Assembly: GCA_003326205.1 (NCBI GenBank)
Contig: LWTK01000036.1
Location: forward strand, 62,001-126,000
Direction: 5' to 3'
Source: Nostoc sp. ATCC 43529
Lineage (GTDB): Bacteria; Cyanobacteriota; Cyanobacteriia; Cyanobacteriales; Nostocaceae
DNA: 64,000 nt
Part shown: one piece after another, positions 46,108 to 54,605 of the stretch
Numbering within the stretch: the stretch's first letter is position 1
Layout of the letters: every line of letters begins with the position of its first letter
Made by a program: the position numbers and the translations under genes
The notes under the pieces: model-generated
Told to the model about the DNA's origin: nothing
Database searches by the model: none
What the model saw: only the letters and a program-made list of their open reading frames with translations

Positions 46108-46917
46108 TTACCTTGTGCAAACATGAGTTGGGTCATCTGCTCGTTCTGCATATTCCAACCCATGCGCTAAACGCCAAGCAAAAATTGCAGGTAAACCCTT
46201 GTCGATAATCGCCGCACAGGTTTTTTGATAATCGTAGGATACTTCCCGAAGTTTAATGCCTTGAGTATCTGTATCGTAAATTACATAAGTTGCATTCGGC
46301 CGTCCATGTCGGGGTTCTCCCACTGAACCTACATTTACAATTCGCTTGAGAGGAGATGTAAAACTAATTTCCTGTGCTTTTTCTCCTTTTCCAACACGAA
46401 CTTGTAACTGTCCAGCATCAAGAGTTCGGGCATAAGGCACATGGGTATGACCACAAAAAAGTACATCTGATTCTGTGGAAAGTACTCGCTCTAATGCCAC
46501 AAAAGCGTCTAGTTCAGGTAACAAATACTCATGGTTACTATGGGGACTACCGTGAACAAAAGCTAAATTGCCCTCTTTGAGACTGTAGGGTAATTGGGCT
46601 AAAAATTCCCGATTTTCTGGGTAGATTTCCTTATTAGTCCACTCATGAGCTTGTATTCCTCTTTTTTCTGCCAATAATGAGGGATAGCTGCAATCGCAGG
46701 CGTTCAAGCCTTCCACAATATCTTCATCCCAACACCCAGCGCAGGTGGGAATATCTAAAGAACGAATTTGGCTAATGACTGCATTGGGATGCGGCCCATA
46801 TCCTACCAAATCGCCAACACAAAAGATTTTTTCGCATGAGTGCTCATCGATATCTAGTAATACAGCGTCTAAAGCTTCGTAATTGCCATGAATACATGAA
46901 ATGACGGCTATTTTCAC
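46108..46917 (-). CDS. Calcineurin-like metallophosphoesterase (YfcE-like) with Cys-substituted metal motif
   Basis: 269 aa. Recognisable motifs are VISCIHGN (normally SDIHGN, so Asp is replaced by Cys), GDLVGYGPHPN, GCWDED (normally GNHDE), FVHGSP and GHTHVPY. This is the diadenosine-tetraphosphatase/YfcE branch. The Asp-to-Cys and Asn/His-to-Cys/Trp changes would alter the di-metal centre and could change metal preference or activity. It overlaps the upstream GTPase gene by 4 bp, so the two are translationally coupled. It probably acts in metal homeostasis, judging from the operon. Confidence 0.85.
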   Translation of the reverse strand: MKIAVISCIHGNYEALDAVLLDIDEHSCEKIFCVGDLVGYGPHPNAVISQIRSLDIPTCAGCWDEDIVEGLNACDCSYPSLLAEKRGIQAHEWTNKEIYPENREFLAQLPYSLKEGNLAFVHGSPHSNHEYLLPELDAFVALERVLSTESDVLFCGHTHVPYARTLDAGQLQVRVGKGEKAQEISFTSPLKRIVNVGSVGEPRHGRPNATYVIYDTDTQGIKLREVSYDYQKTCAAIIDKGLPAIFAWRLAHGLEYAERADDPTHVCTR

Positions 46918-47687
46918 ACTGGTTCCCCTTCTAATAAAATCTCTTTTACTTGTTGTTGGTATTGCAAAATCGCAGCCTCAGATAAACAGCAATCTGATAA
47001 TGTTTGCCTTAAAGCTGCTTCATCCAAGTTTTTTCCTACCACTTCTAGTCCACTAAAACGTTGAGGTCTACCTTCTAAGTAGCGTGGTAGGTCTAATTCC
47101 AGAAAATCTGTTTGGGGAACGTCAGCGACAAAATCACAGTAAAGTGACCTACCATCGTTCACGTCAAAAATGCCTTTGGCGCGGGTGACAATACCGTAAG
47201 CACCGTGGGTGATTTCGTACCAAAATTCTTCCAGACTATTTTCGTCAATTACTTGACCGCTGCTTGCCGCCCGCCATAAAGTTTCAGCATTACTGGCTTG
47301 GGTTGGTGCGCCGCGTACAATCTCGTTCGCCCAAGTGTAATATTCGGAGTCTTTGAGGTCGGATGGTAGAACTGCTACGGTACGGTAGGTAAAATTATCT
47401 AATAATTGTGCTACAGATGCCAACTCCAGATAAAATCCCCATTCAATGTAAACCGCATCTGAAGAGGGTATTTGGTTGAGAAATTCGACTTGTTGAATAT
47501 CGCTAAAGACGTGTAAATCAGGAAATTCAGAAGCTATGCGGGTTTGGTCAACGGGGACAGTCCCAGTACCAGGGCTGTAATAGATTATTTTGTCAACATT
47601 TGCAATATTTTGCATCTGTTGACAAACCCAGGTAGTTTTTCCAGCCCCAGACGAACCTGCAACGACAATAATGTTTGGTATAGACAT
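46914..47687 (-). CDS. CobW/COG0523-like P-loop GTPase, putative metallochaperone
   Basis: About 257 aa from ATG 47687 (MSIPNIIVVAGSSGAGKTT). Starting at the upstream in-frame ATG at 47705 would place the FUR-family box inside the gene, so I prefer the inner start. Walker A is GSSGAGKT. The middle region corresponds to Walker B/ExxG (VYIEWGFYLE). The C-terminal half resembles the CobW_C domain (RAKGIFDVNDGRSLYCDFV). The hallmark CxCC metal motif is not present, so this is a divergent member. COG0523 proteins commonly serve zinc allocation and are often controlled by Zur. First gene of the leftward three-gene operon. Confidence 0.75.
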   Translation of the reverse strand: MSIPNIIVVAGSSGAGKTTWVCQQMQNIANVDKIIYYSPGTGTVPVDQTRIASEFPDLHVFSDIQQVEFLNQIPSSDAVYIEWGFYLELASVAQLLDNFTYRTVAVLPSDLKDSEYYTWANEIVRGAPTQASNAETLWRAASSGQVIDENSLEEFWYEITHGAYGIVTRAKGIFDVNDGRSLYCDFVADVPQTDFLELDLPRYLEGRPQRFSGLEVVGKNLDEAALRQTLSDCCLSEAAILQYQQQVKEILLEGEPV

Positions 47688-47690
47688 AAA

Positions 47691-47710
47691 TGTAATGATA
47701 ATCATTTTTA
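47691..47710 (-). promoter_or_regulatory. FUR-family operator (probable Zur box) at the GTPase operon
   Basis: In gene direction the site is TAAAAATGATTATCATTACA. It contains an uninterrupted 13-base match (ATGATTATCATTA) to the Fur consensus and fits the Zur palindrome TGATAATnATTATCA with two mismatches on the other strand. It ends 3 bases before the preferred ATG, so bound repressor would block transcription or initiation. Its core is the same as at 11868-11887. Confidence 0.7.
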
Positions 47711-47853
47711 TATAATTTGGAATATAGTATTAAGTATTTTTGCCATAAAAATAAACAAATATAAACAAAAATCAACATTGCTCATGGACTGATTGACAAT
47801 TAGCTGCTGTGGGGAGCAGAATATCGAGGAGTGTAGCAATATGATTACTCCGA

Positions 47854-48603
47854 ATGTATCTTGTTGAAAAACACATTATTGATAGACATCATCGTTAAGT
47901 CGATAAGGTGTGTTTGTTAGCGAAAAATCTGTTTAACTATGCCAACTATTTAATCAGACAAAAATTTATTAATATTGGCGAATACATTAACTACAAGACT
48001 ATACAAAAAATCTGTCAGCCAACAAGTGATGGCAAGCCTCTAAAAAATATCAATGCTTATTACAACAAGAAAAAAGCTTTTTTTCAATCTCGATTACAAG
48101 GTCAACAAACAACTTCAACACGAATTCAGAGATTAACTCATAAACGAAACTGTAAAGTAATTGATTATCTGCATCAAGCCAGTCGTATAATTGTAGATTA
48201 CTTGGCTGCTAACCGCATCGGGACACTGGTAATCGGCAAAAATGATTTGTGGAAGCAATCAATTAACTTGGGCGATAAAACCAATCAAAATTTTGTCTAT
48301 ATCCCCCATGCTCGATTTATCGAGATGCTAAGTTATAAATGTCAATTAGTGGGAATAGATGTAATTACCACATCAGAAAACTATACTTCCAAATGTTCTT
48401 TTATCGATTTGGAACCAATTGATAAACATACGGTTTATTTGGGTAAAAGAGTGAAGCGGGGTTTGTTTCGTGCGAAAAATGGTTTTTTAATTAATGCTGA
48501 TTGTAATGCCAGCGGTAACATAATTAGAAAGGTAGTCCCCAATGGCTTTTCGGAGGGGATACAGGGGGTTGTAGTTCCTCCATCTCGGATTACTCCGGGT
48601 TAA
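47854..48603 (+). pseudogene. Decayed IS200/IS605-family tnpB
   Basis: ATG 47854 starts a TnpB-like N-terminus (MYLVEKHIIDRHHR). It is interrupted by an in-frame TAA at 47896-47898, then continues in the same frame (VCLLAKNLFNYANYLIRQKF) to 48603. Compared with ~400 aa full-length TnpB, about 150-190 central residues are missing after QKICQ, including the first RuvC Asp region. The C-terminus keeps LVIGKNDLWKQ, SYKCQ, YTSKCSF and the last RuvC region NADCNASGNI. The zinc-ribbon is also shortened. It is a nonfunctional remnant. No TnpA was found. Confidence 0.8.
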
Positions 48604-48929
48604 TCAGTTTTTTAGGCGATGTCATATTTGTCTAGATAATTTACAACTATAGCAGTCCGATTTGATTACTGAACATACTTATCGAGGATCTGATCGAGAC
48701 TTCCATCAGACTGATGTGCCACTCAAGCGTATATCAACTTGGGATTGCCGTTAGCGATCGCCCATTTGACACAGCTATTCAAGATGTATTTCAAACAGCC
48801 ACTTGATTTATCTTTTAATTTCAGACATTATTTTTTACGCAAATCATTCCAAAGATAGTGTTTTCACTCGCCACTTTGAGAAAGTATTTATGAAGATATA
48901 TTTTCAAAATACTATATTCCAAAAAATTG
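48604..48929. other. Intergenic region with a dispersed repeat
   Basis: No supported gene. The sequence TCCGATTTGATTACTGAA at 48656-48673 recurs with one change (TCCGGTTTGATTACTGAA) at 55295-55312 in the DevC-DevA gap, so it is a dispersed repeat. The first ~60 bases may retain the right end of the tnpB element. Confidence 0.5.
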
Positions 48930-49169
48930 ATGAAATTCTTAGCACAAGAATTACCATCACCAAGAGCAATTCAAGAAGCTCCGGCAAATGGTACAAACAA
49001 AGATCCACTGATTGCACGCAACTTACAAAAAGAACAGTATGTTGGCATTATCGGGCTGGCGATCGCCCTGATTGCTGCTGTCAGATTTTTGAGCCGCAGA
49101 GTCGAATACGCTATTATATTCACTATTATTCTGAGTGCTATACTCATTGTTTTCTTTTTATTGGTATAG
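48930..49169 (+). CDS. Small two-helix membrane protein, unknown
   Basis: 79 aa from ATG 48930. A polar N-terminus of about 35 residues (MKFLAQELPSPRAIQEAP...) is followed by two hydrophobic segments (YVGIIGLAIALIAAVRFL and YAIIFTIILSAILIVFFLLV) separated by SRRVE. I do not recognise the family. The second frame over this region has a similar length but no such pattern. It could be a genuine small membrane protein or a leftover of a larger gene. The HIP1 site GCGATCGC lies within it. Confidence 0.45.
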   Translation: MKFLAQELPSPRAIQEAPANGTNKDPLIARNLQKEQYVGIIGLAIALIAAVRFLSRRVEYAIIFTIILSAILIVFFLLV

Positions 49170-49620
49170 CTAATTAGTCACCGTTCACGTAATAGAATTT
49201 GACTAAGAGGAATTATCTATAAGATTGCTATAAATATCAGGAAGAAGACCAAGCAAACTAATAATTTCCTGCTGATATTATTTGTTGGGGTAAATGTGCC
49301 ATTTCTCACACTTACCATTAAACTGTTACACCTTACACAACTTTCTTCCTAGCACAAGGGCTATGGGAAACGATCGCCTGCTTTGATACTCTCTCTTATT
49401 TCATCTATTTCACCAAACTCATCCTCGATTGCGCGAACGGTGAGAATATTTTCTAACCTAAGAATTAAGTATTATGTCTAATAACTTTTACCTTGTGTTG
49501 AATTTAGATAGCTTATTTTTTAAGTTTGTGGTTAATATCTAATGAACGGTGAAAACCGAAAAATATTCTATTTAATATTGTGTTCATCCTTGCTTAAATA
49601 ACTATTACGAGGGATCCAAT
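49170..49620. other. Intergenic region, leader of the desaturase gene
   Basis: About 450 bp with no supported ORF. The only feature noted is GAGGGATCCAAT directly before the ATG at 49621, serving as Shine-Dalgarno. Confidence 0.5.
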
Positions 49621-50532
49621 ATGACAGCTATTACTACTCTTTTAAGAGTAGAACAACAACCTGTAAAGCTCTTGTCTACTTTACTGCTTTGGCTGGTATA
49701 TCTGTTTTTTTTACCTTATATCTATGCTTCCTTAAATATTTTTTCACTCTTGTTTATACTTTTTCCAGGGGTTTATCTCCTTTGTTTACTAGCACAGTTT
49801 ATGCATGAATGTTGGCATGAATATTTACCACATATCGACAATAAGCTTTTTTATTTAATATTATCTTGGATAATTTTTCTTGACCCACAAACTTTTGACA
49901 TAGTACACCCTTATCATCATTCTCAAGTAAATAGTTACAAGGATATAGAGTTTCATCCTTTAGGAGAGATTAAGAATAAACGATTACGAATTATTTATAA
50001 CTTTTTGGAAATATGTTTCGGAAACATCTTTGTTTTAATCGTGGCCAGTTTCCAAATATCCAGGCATCCAAAACTCAAACAGCAATATTCTTTTAAAAAG
50101 TTAATAATTTCTATTTTGATGCGGATTATTATTTGGGGAGGAATTGGGTACACTTCACATTTACTATTAGGAGTAACTACAGGTCAAATTGTAATTTCTT
50201 ATTTTATTACCTGCTGGATGGGATCTTTTATGGTTCATCATTGTGAATTAATAGAGCATGGCAATCTGATTGTAGAAGGAAACTTCAAAGAACGTAACTT
50301 ACAAACTAGAAATTTAAAAGCTTCTGGTATCTTAGAAAGACTTTTTCTGTTTATTACTCATAACCATTGTCTAGAACATTCATTACATCACTCTATGTCT
50401 AATATTTATACTCGACCATTTCCACAAACAAATGTTCTACCAGAAAACACAGTGTATATTTCATTCAGTGAATATTTAGTCATCCTCAAAGATATGCTTA
50501 CAGGTAAATGCGTAGTTGTTAATATTGAATAA
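49621..50532 (+). CDS. Membrane fatty-acid-desaturase-like protein
   Basis: 303 aa. Hydrophobic segments alternate with the three histidine clusters of the membrane di-iron desaturase/hydroxylase superfamily: HECWHEYLPH (HxxxH), HPYHHSQ (HxxHH), and a C-terminal HNHCLEHSLHHS cluster. An extra HHCELIEHGN lies before the last cluster. It inserts O2-dependent double bonds or hydroxyl groups into lipids or a related substrate; the substrate is unknown. It could conceivably tailor the acyl chain of the lipopeptide, but it lies 4.6 kb beyond the cluster with unrelated genes between, so that link is speculative. Confidence 0.82.
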   Translation: MTAITTLLRVEQQPVKLLSTLLLWLVYLFFLPYIYASLNIFSLLFILFPGVYLLCLLAQFMHECWHEYLPHIDNKLFYLILSWIIFLDPQTFDIVHPYHHSQVNSYKDIEFHPLGEIKNKRLRIIYNFLEICFGNIFVLIVASFQISRHPKLKQQYSFKKLIISILMRIIIWGGIGYTSHLLLGVTTGQIVISYFITCWMGSFMVHHCELIEHGNLIVEGNFKERNLQTRNLKASGILERLFLFITHNHCLEHSLHHSMSNIYTRPFPQTNVLPENTVYISFSEYLVILKDMLTGKCVVVNIE

Positions 50533-50543
50533 TTGAGTACGCA

Positions 50544-50573
50544 GTTAGGGTGGCACTGCTGTGCTACCCTAAC
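50544..50573. terminator. Bidirectional hairpin between convergent genes
   Basis: GTTAGGGTGGCA and TGCTACCCTAAC form a strong stem around CTGCTG. It sits 12 bases after the desaturase stop and 21 bases after the SDR stop on the other strand, where a shared terminator is expected. T tracts are weak on both sides. Confidence 0.6.
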
Positions 50574-50593
50574 TTCGTTGTTAGTTATTTATG

Positions 50594-51343
50594 TTAGTTT
50601 TCTTGTCCAGTTGGCCGGATGAGGATTTCATTGACATTAACGCGCGGTGGTTGACTAACAGCATAAACGATCGCAGCAGCAACATCTTCGCTTTGCAGAG
50701 GTGTAATTGATTTGCGTCGTTCTTGGATACGTTGTTTGCTAACGGGATCGATAATATGGTCATCAATACCTGTATCAACTAAGCCAGGTTCGATGATGGT
50801 GACGCGAATATTATCCCTGTAGACTTCTTGACGCAATGCTTCCGAGAGAGCATTTACACCCCATTTAGTCGCATTGTAAACACCAACACCAGCCCGTGCT
50901 GTCCGCCCTGCAACCGAGGAAATGTTAACTATATGCCCCGATTGTTGCTGTTTCAAAATCGGCAAAGCTGCGTGAGTAACATACAGCACCCCCAGAACAT
51001 TGATATCAAAAGCTCGCCGCCAGTCCGCCGGATTTCCTGTCTCAATAGTACCGAGCAACGCAATACCAGCATTATTCACTACGATATCTATTCGACCGAA
51101 CTCTGCATTGGCTTTGCTCACTAAGTTATTTACCTGAGTTTCATCAGTAATATCAGCGACAACGGGCAGCGCCTCACCACCGTTAGCTTTGATACGTTCT
51201 GCTAATGCCTCAAGCAGCTGGTCACGCCTAGCAACCAGGACTACTTTTGCTCCTTCTGCCGCTAAGGCGATCGCTGTTGCCTCTCCAATTCCCGAAGAAG
51301 CTCCCGTAATAATTGCTACCTTATCTTGTAATTTACCTACCAT
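50594..51343 (-). CDS. Short-chain dehydrogenase/reductase (SDR)
   Basis: 249 aa, classical SDR length. The nucleotide-binding motif is TGASSGIG near residue 14, then NNAG near 90, and the catalytic Ser in ISSVAGR with YNATK (YxxxK). The AARR-like segment VLVARRDQL suggests NADP preference. The gene has a good ribosome-binding site (AAGGAG). It resembles YdfG-like oxidoreductases acting on 3-hydroxy acids or small alcohols. Substrate unknown. Confidence 0.9.
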   Translation of the reverse strand: MVGKLQDKVAIITGASSGIGEATAIALAAEGAKVVLVARRDQLLEALAERIKANGGEALPVVADITDETQVNNLVSKANAEFGRIDIVVNNAGIALLGTIETGNPADWRRAFDINVLGVLYVTHAALPILKQQQSGHIVNISSVAGRTARAGVGVYNATKWGVNALSEALRQEVYRDNIRVTIIEPGLVDTGIDDHIIDPVSKQRIQERRKSITPLQSEDVAAAIVYAVSQPPRVNVNEILIRPTGQEN

Positions 51344-51370
51344 TTGTCATTTCTCCTTAGTTATTAGTCA

Positions 51371-51465
51371 TTGGGTATAGGGCATGGGGGATTGGGCATG
51401 GGGCATTGGTTATTTCTCTCTCACTCCCTCATCTCCCCATCTCCCCATCTCCCTACTCCTTCCTC
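51371..51465. repeat. Low-complexity interspersed repeat GGGCATGGGG / CTCCCCATCT
   Basis: Iterations of GGGCATGGGG(CATT) are followed by CATCTCCCCATCTCCCCATC. The two halves are roughly complementary and could fold back. Blocks of this kind are scattered between cyanobacterial genes. It ends within the 3' end of the MFS gene. Confidence 0.55.
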
Positions 51466-52874
51466 AACCTCAAAACAGATGCCATTGCTGCTGCACACAG
51501 TACTAGGGCTGCAAAACGAAAAGTTCCTTGAAAGCCGACAACAATTGCTTCAGCAGGGGCAACGGACACATCTGCACCCGCGGCCATAGTGGCGATTAAC
51601 CCTCCAAATACTGCCCCAAACAGAGAAACTCCTACGGTGTTACCTGAGGTGCGTGACAAAGACAGCAACCCAGAACCAATCCCTAGCCGTTCGCGAGGTA
51701 CTGCTCCCATGACGGTGCTATTGTTGGGGGATTGAAATAAACCCAGTCCAATGCCGTAAATAAAATAACGGGAGATATAGCCCAATTCAGTGAGTTGGGC
51801 ATCAAAGGTGCTAATCCCCAAACAGCCGCCAATCATCAGCCCCAACCCAATTGAGCTAATCAGTTGAGCGCCAAAGCGGTCTGCAAGTGTTCCAGCCAAG
51901 GGTGCAATGAAGCCACTCAATACAGGGGATACTGCTAGTAGTAGCCCTACTTTTACTGTGGGATATTGCTTTACTCCCTCCAAAAAAAATGGGACGATTA
52001 GTAGTGAACCACCAATGACAATGAAGGCAAGCCAGCCACTAAGCAAACTCATACTCAACTGAAGATTGCGAAACAAGTTCAGTTCTAGTAGTGGCTGCTC
52101 TATCATCGTTTCAACTATCAAAAAAATCGTCAAACTAATGGTGGCGATCGCCAGTAATATCAATGCATTGATACTACTAAAGCCTTGGCTTTGCCCTAGT
52201 GTCATACCTAGCCCAAAACTACCCAAAGTTAATAAAGCCAATATTGCTCCAAAAGGGTCAAATTTCTGTTTCCCCTCAATGCCTACAGAAGGTGGCACTA
52301 CACGAGCTACCAAGAAACTAGCTATGATGCCCAGCGGTACATTGATCAGAAATATACTATGCCAACCTGACCAACCCAGCATTAACCCGCCAGCCGAAGG
52401 GCCAAAAGCAATACCCAATGACACCACGCTACCGATGATGCCCACAGCTCGACCTCGTTCGGAAGAGGGAAAAACTTCTGTGATAATTGCCAAACCAAGG
52501 CCAGAGATGAACACAGCACCTAATCCTTGAAGTGCCCGAAAGCCGATTAACCACTCAATACCAGGTGCAAGACCACACAACAGAGAACTGAAAGTGAACA
52601 AAACAAGTCCGCCTTGATATAACGACTTCTTACCCCACATATCCCCCAGCCGAGTTGCTGCCAAAACTAAACCGGAACTGACCAACTGATAACTCAATAC
52701 AGCCCACTGAGTTATAGGAAAAGTGGTGTCAAAAGCTTCTACCAATGTGGGTAAAGCAACATTGATAATGCCCACATCCAAGGTAGACATAAACACTCCA
52801 AGTCCCACACCCACTAAAGCCCAATTTTTTTGAGAGCTTGACAAAGCCAGAGGTTGTGCTTGCAATTTTGCCAA
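51453..52874 (-). CDS. MFS drug-efflux-type transporter, DHA2 (14-TM) family
   Basis: 473 aa, almost entirely hydrophobic helices. The DHA2/EmrB-QacA motifs are visible: LDVGIINVALPTL in TM1, LAATRLGDMWGKKSLYQGG after TM2-3 (motif A), RALQGLGAVFISGLGLAII, and SSERGRAVGIIGSVVSLGIAFGPSAGG (motif C). It exports small organic molecules by proton antiport. It could export the lipopeptide metallophore, for which no dedicated exporter lies inside the cluster, but the 6.4 kb gap leaves this open. Confidence 0.9.
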   Translation of the reverse strand: MAKLQAQPLALSSSQKNWALVGVGLGVFMSTLDVGIINVALPTLVEAFDTTFPITQWAVLSYQLVSSGLVLAATRLGDMWGKKSLYQGGLVLFTFSSLLCGLAPGIEWLIGFRALQGLGAVFISGLGLAIITEVFPSSERGRAVGIIGSVVSLGIAFGPSAGGLMLGWSGWHSIFLINVPLGIIASFLVARVVPPSVGIEGKQKFDPFGAILALLTLGSFGLGMTLGQSQGFSSINALILLAIATISLTIFLIVETMIEQPLLELNLFRNLQLSMSLLSGWLAFIVIGGSLLIVPFFLEGVKQYPTVKVGLLLAVSPVLSGFIAPLAGTLADRFGAQLISSIGLGLMIGGCLGISTFDAQLTELGYISRYFIYGIGLGLFQSPNNSTVMGAVPRERLGIGSGLLSLSRTSGNTVGVSLFGAVFGGLIATMAAGADVSVAPAEAIVVGFQGTFRFAALVLCAAAMASVLRLRKE

Positions 52875-52977
52875 CGTTTAATCTCCGCCTTTAACTTTAC
52901 GATTATGAATAGTTTGCATACGTACATTAATTGTAAGTTGTTACCATTACTGCCAAGCTTAAGAAGGCACTGTTCAT

Positions 52978-53189
52978 AAAATACGGTAATTTGATATACT
53001 TGCTGTATTTTACGCTAAAGTTGAAGCCGCGAGTCGTCTACGATAAATTACAGCCTTTTTCATGTATTTGAACCACATCTGTCGTAGGGGCGCAAGGCCT
53101 TGCGCCCCTACCGCGTGGTCTATTTACCTGAAAATAGCTGTAAGCATTTTCGTGATTTTTGCGTAAGTCCTATACAATACCGTAATTTT
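52978..53189. repeat. MITE-like nested inverted-repeat element
   Basis: Outer imperfect inverted ends AAAATACGGTAAT (52978) and ACCGTAATTTT (ends 53189) enclose a 96 bp hairpin at 53048-53143. The hairpin's arms TTACAGC...ACCAC and GTGGT...GCTGTAA surround a perfect core GTAGGGGCGCAAGGCC/TTGCGCCCCTAC. No ORF lies within it. It contains the 12-mer TGCGTAAGTCCT (53160-53171), the inverse of the one at 45086. Confidence 0.6.
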
Positions 53190-53219
53190 AACTAAGGGTA
53201 TTCCCCTATTACCTATTGC

Positions 53220-53810
53220 CTATTGCCTTTTGTAATTGACCAGAGATTTCAATTCAGATGCAGTGAGGTCACGCCATTGGCCCGGTTGTAGTTCATTGAA
53301 TTGTAAGTGCGCGATGCTGACCCTGACCAATCGCAAAGTTGGAAATCCCACAGCCGCAGTCATGCGGCGCACTTGGCGGTTTTTTCCCTCTGTCAACGTC
53401 ATTGCCAGCCAAGCTGTCGGTACATTTTTGCGAAATCTAATTGGTGGGTTGCGTTCTGGTAGTTGTGGTTCTTCTAGTAAGAGCGTAACTTCTGCTGGCT
53501 GAGTGCGGTAATCTTGAATTTCCACCCCTGTTTGCAACCTTTTTATCGCCTCTGCATCAGGAATTCGTTCTACTTGCACCCAATAAGTGCGTTTATGAGC
53601 AAAACGCGGATGGGCGAGGCGATGTTGCAATTGTCCATCGTTGGTTAATAGCAACAAACCTTCACTGTCCCAATCTAAGCGTCCTACAGGATAGACATCA
53701 GGCACATCAATATAATCTTTGAGAGTGCTATGTGTGGGAGTTTCTTTTGTAAATTGGCTGAGAACTCCGTAAGGTTTATAAAAAATAATATATCGATGGT
53801 GATTAGTCAT
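53220..53810 (-). CDS. 23S rRNA pseudouridine synthase, RsuA/RluE family
   Basis: 196 aa. The N-terminus [15 protein letters not shown] and the catalytic motif [18 protein letters not shown] (Asp of GRLD) identify the RsuA/RluB/E/F group. KRTYWVQV and [10 protein letters not shown] follow as in RluE. No S4 domain is present, which fits RluE rather than RsuA or RluB. It isomerises a uridine in rRNA. Housekeeping, not linked to the surrounding clusters. Confidence 0.9.
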   Translation of the reverse strand: MTNHHRYIIFYKPYGVLSQFTKETPTHSTLKDYIDVPDVYPVGRLDWDSEGLLLLTNDGQLQHRLAHPRFAHKRTYWVQVERIPDAEAIKRLQTGVEIQDYRTQPAEVTLLLEEPQLPERNPPIRFRKNVPTAWLAMTLTEGKNRQVRRMTAAVGFPTLRLVRVSIAHLQFNELQPGQWRDLTASELKSLVNYKRQ

Positions 53811-54119
53811 TAGTTATTGATTATTCTTTGGGTCTCCCTATCTGCCGCACTCACCACTCTGTTGATAGCGATCGCTGCTCTCAATAAAATAAATATTACA
53901 TCTCACTCTATAGTAGTCAGTATTCTTATTTAAGAACAGATTAATATACAAGCAAGGCAAAGTAAAAAAATATTTTTCAAATAGTATAGCCCTTAAACCA
54001 TAGTTTAGGACATAAGCTGACCATAAAACTCAGACACCAAGAGACTTTCGCAAGCCTGTTGCCTGTTCGCTGCAATAACACTCTACTCAGCAGAGATTAT
54101 AGTGATTAAAGTAACATAA
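53811..54119. other. Intergenic region, nothing recognised
   Basis: About 310 bp, AT-rich, with one HIP1 site (GCGATCGC near 53868). No ORF, hairpin with T tract or repeat was found that I can support. Confidence 0.5.
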
Positions 54120-54365
54120 CTAAAGATAGAACCAGTTGAAGATAGACCTTGAATAGTCCATTGTATATATTTTGTTATCGTGGGAGTTAATTCCATAAGA
54201 ACCCAAGTAGTAGGCATTATCAGTATTATTTATACCGCCAGTACTATTGAATAAATTAACATACATATAACCTCCAAATACAGCCTGACTTTGAGATGGA
54301 GTCAGGTTGTGTATGAATACCCCCAAGTCAGTAGGATGGAAATAATAAATTACGATTTTAGCCAT
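54120..54365 (-). CDS. Putative double-glycine-leader peptide, downstream of DevBCA exporter
   Basis: 81 aa. The leader-like N-terminus ends at Gly31-Gly32 (HNLTPSQSQAVFGG), fitting the pattern of double-glycine secretion leaders. The predicted core of 49 residues is rich in Asn, Tyr and Gly. The core contains GINNTDN and DNKIYTMDYSR, related to GINNISN and GNKLFTVDFSR in the 87 aa protein at 58009-58272 upstream of the same exporter. A GAGGAAA Shine-Dalgarno precedes the ATG. It lies 240 bp after the ATPase gene on the same strand. Annotated from pattern only; activity unknown. Confidence 0.6.
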   Translation of the reverse strand: MAKIVIYYFHPTDLGVFIHNLTPSQSQAVFGGYMYVNLFNSTGGINNTDNAYYLGSYGINSHDNKIYTMDYSRSIFNWFYL

Positions 54366-54459
54366 TGTCTTAATTTTTCCTCAACAAGTGAAATTTACTT
54401 TAAAATTATTGGATTAATCTGGAAAAATTTAATTTAACTCAAACCCTTTTTCCTTCTGC

Positions 54460-54545
54460 CTCCTGCCGACGCTCGCGGACTCGCTCTAAGCGAAGCCATG
54501 CCGTTGGCGAAGCCTCTCTAAGAGAAGGCTTTACGCTGCTCTATC
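54460..54545. repeat. GC-rich interspersed palindromic repeat
   Basis: Segments GACGCTCGCGGACTCGC, TAAGCGAAGCCATGCCG and TTGGCGAAGCCTCTCTAAGA form overlapping hairpins (CTCTAAGAGAAG is one). It is GC-rich against an AT-rich background and of the same kind as 46052-46075. Confidence 0.55.
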
Positions 54546-54605
54546 CTCTCTCCTGCCTTATCCTGACGATAAAGATTCACAACTACCTACTTATCAGTAG
54601 TAAAC

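Noticed and set aside
49621..50532. Desaturase as part of the lipopeptide cluster
   Set aside because: It lies beyond a leftward operon and a mobile-element remnant. No evidence links it to the FAAL acyl chain.
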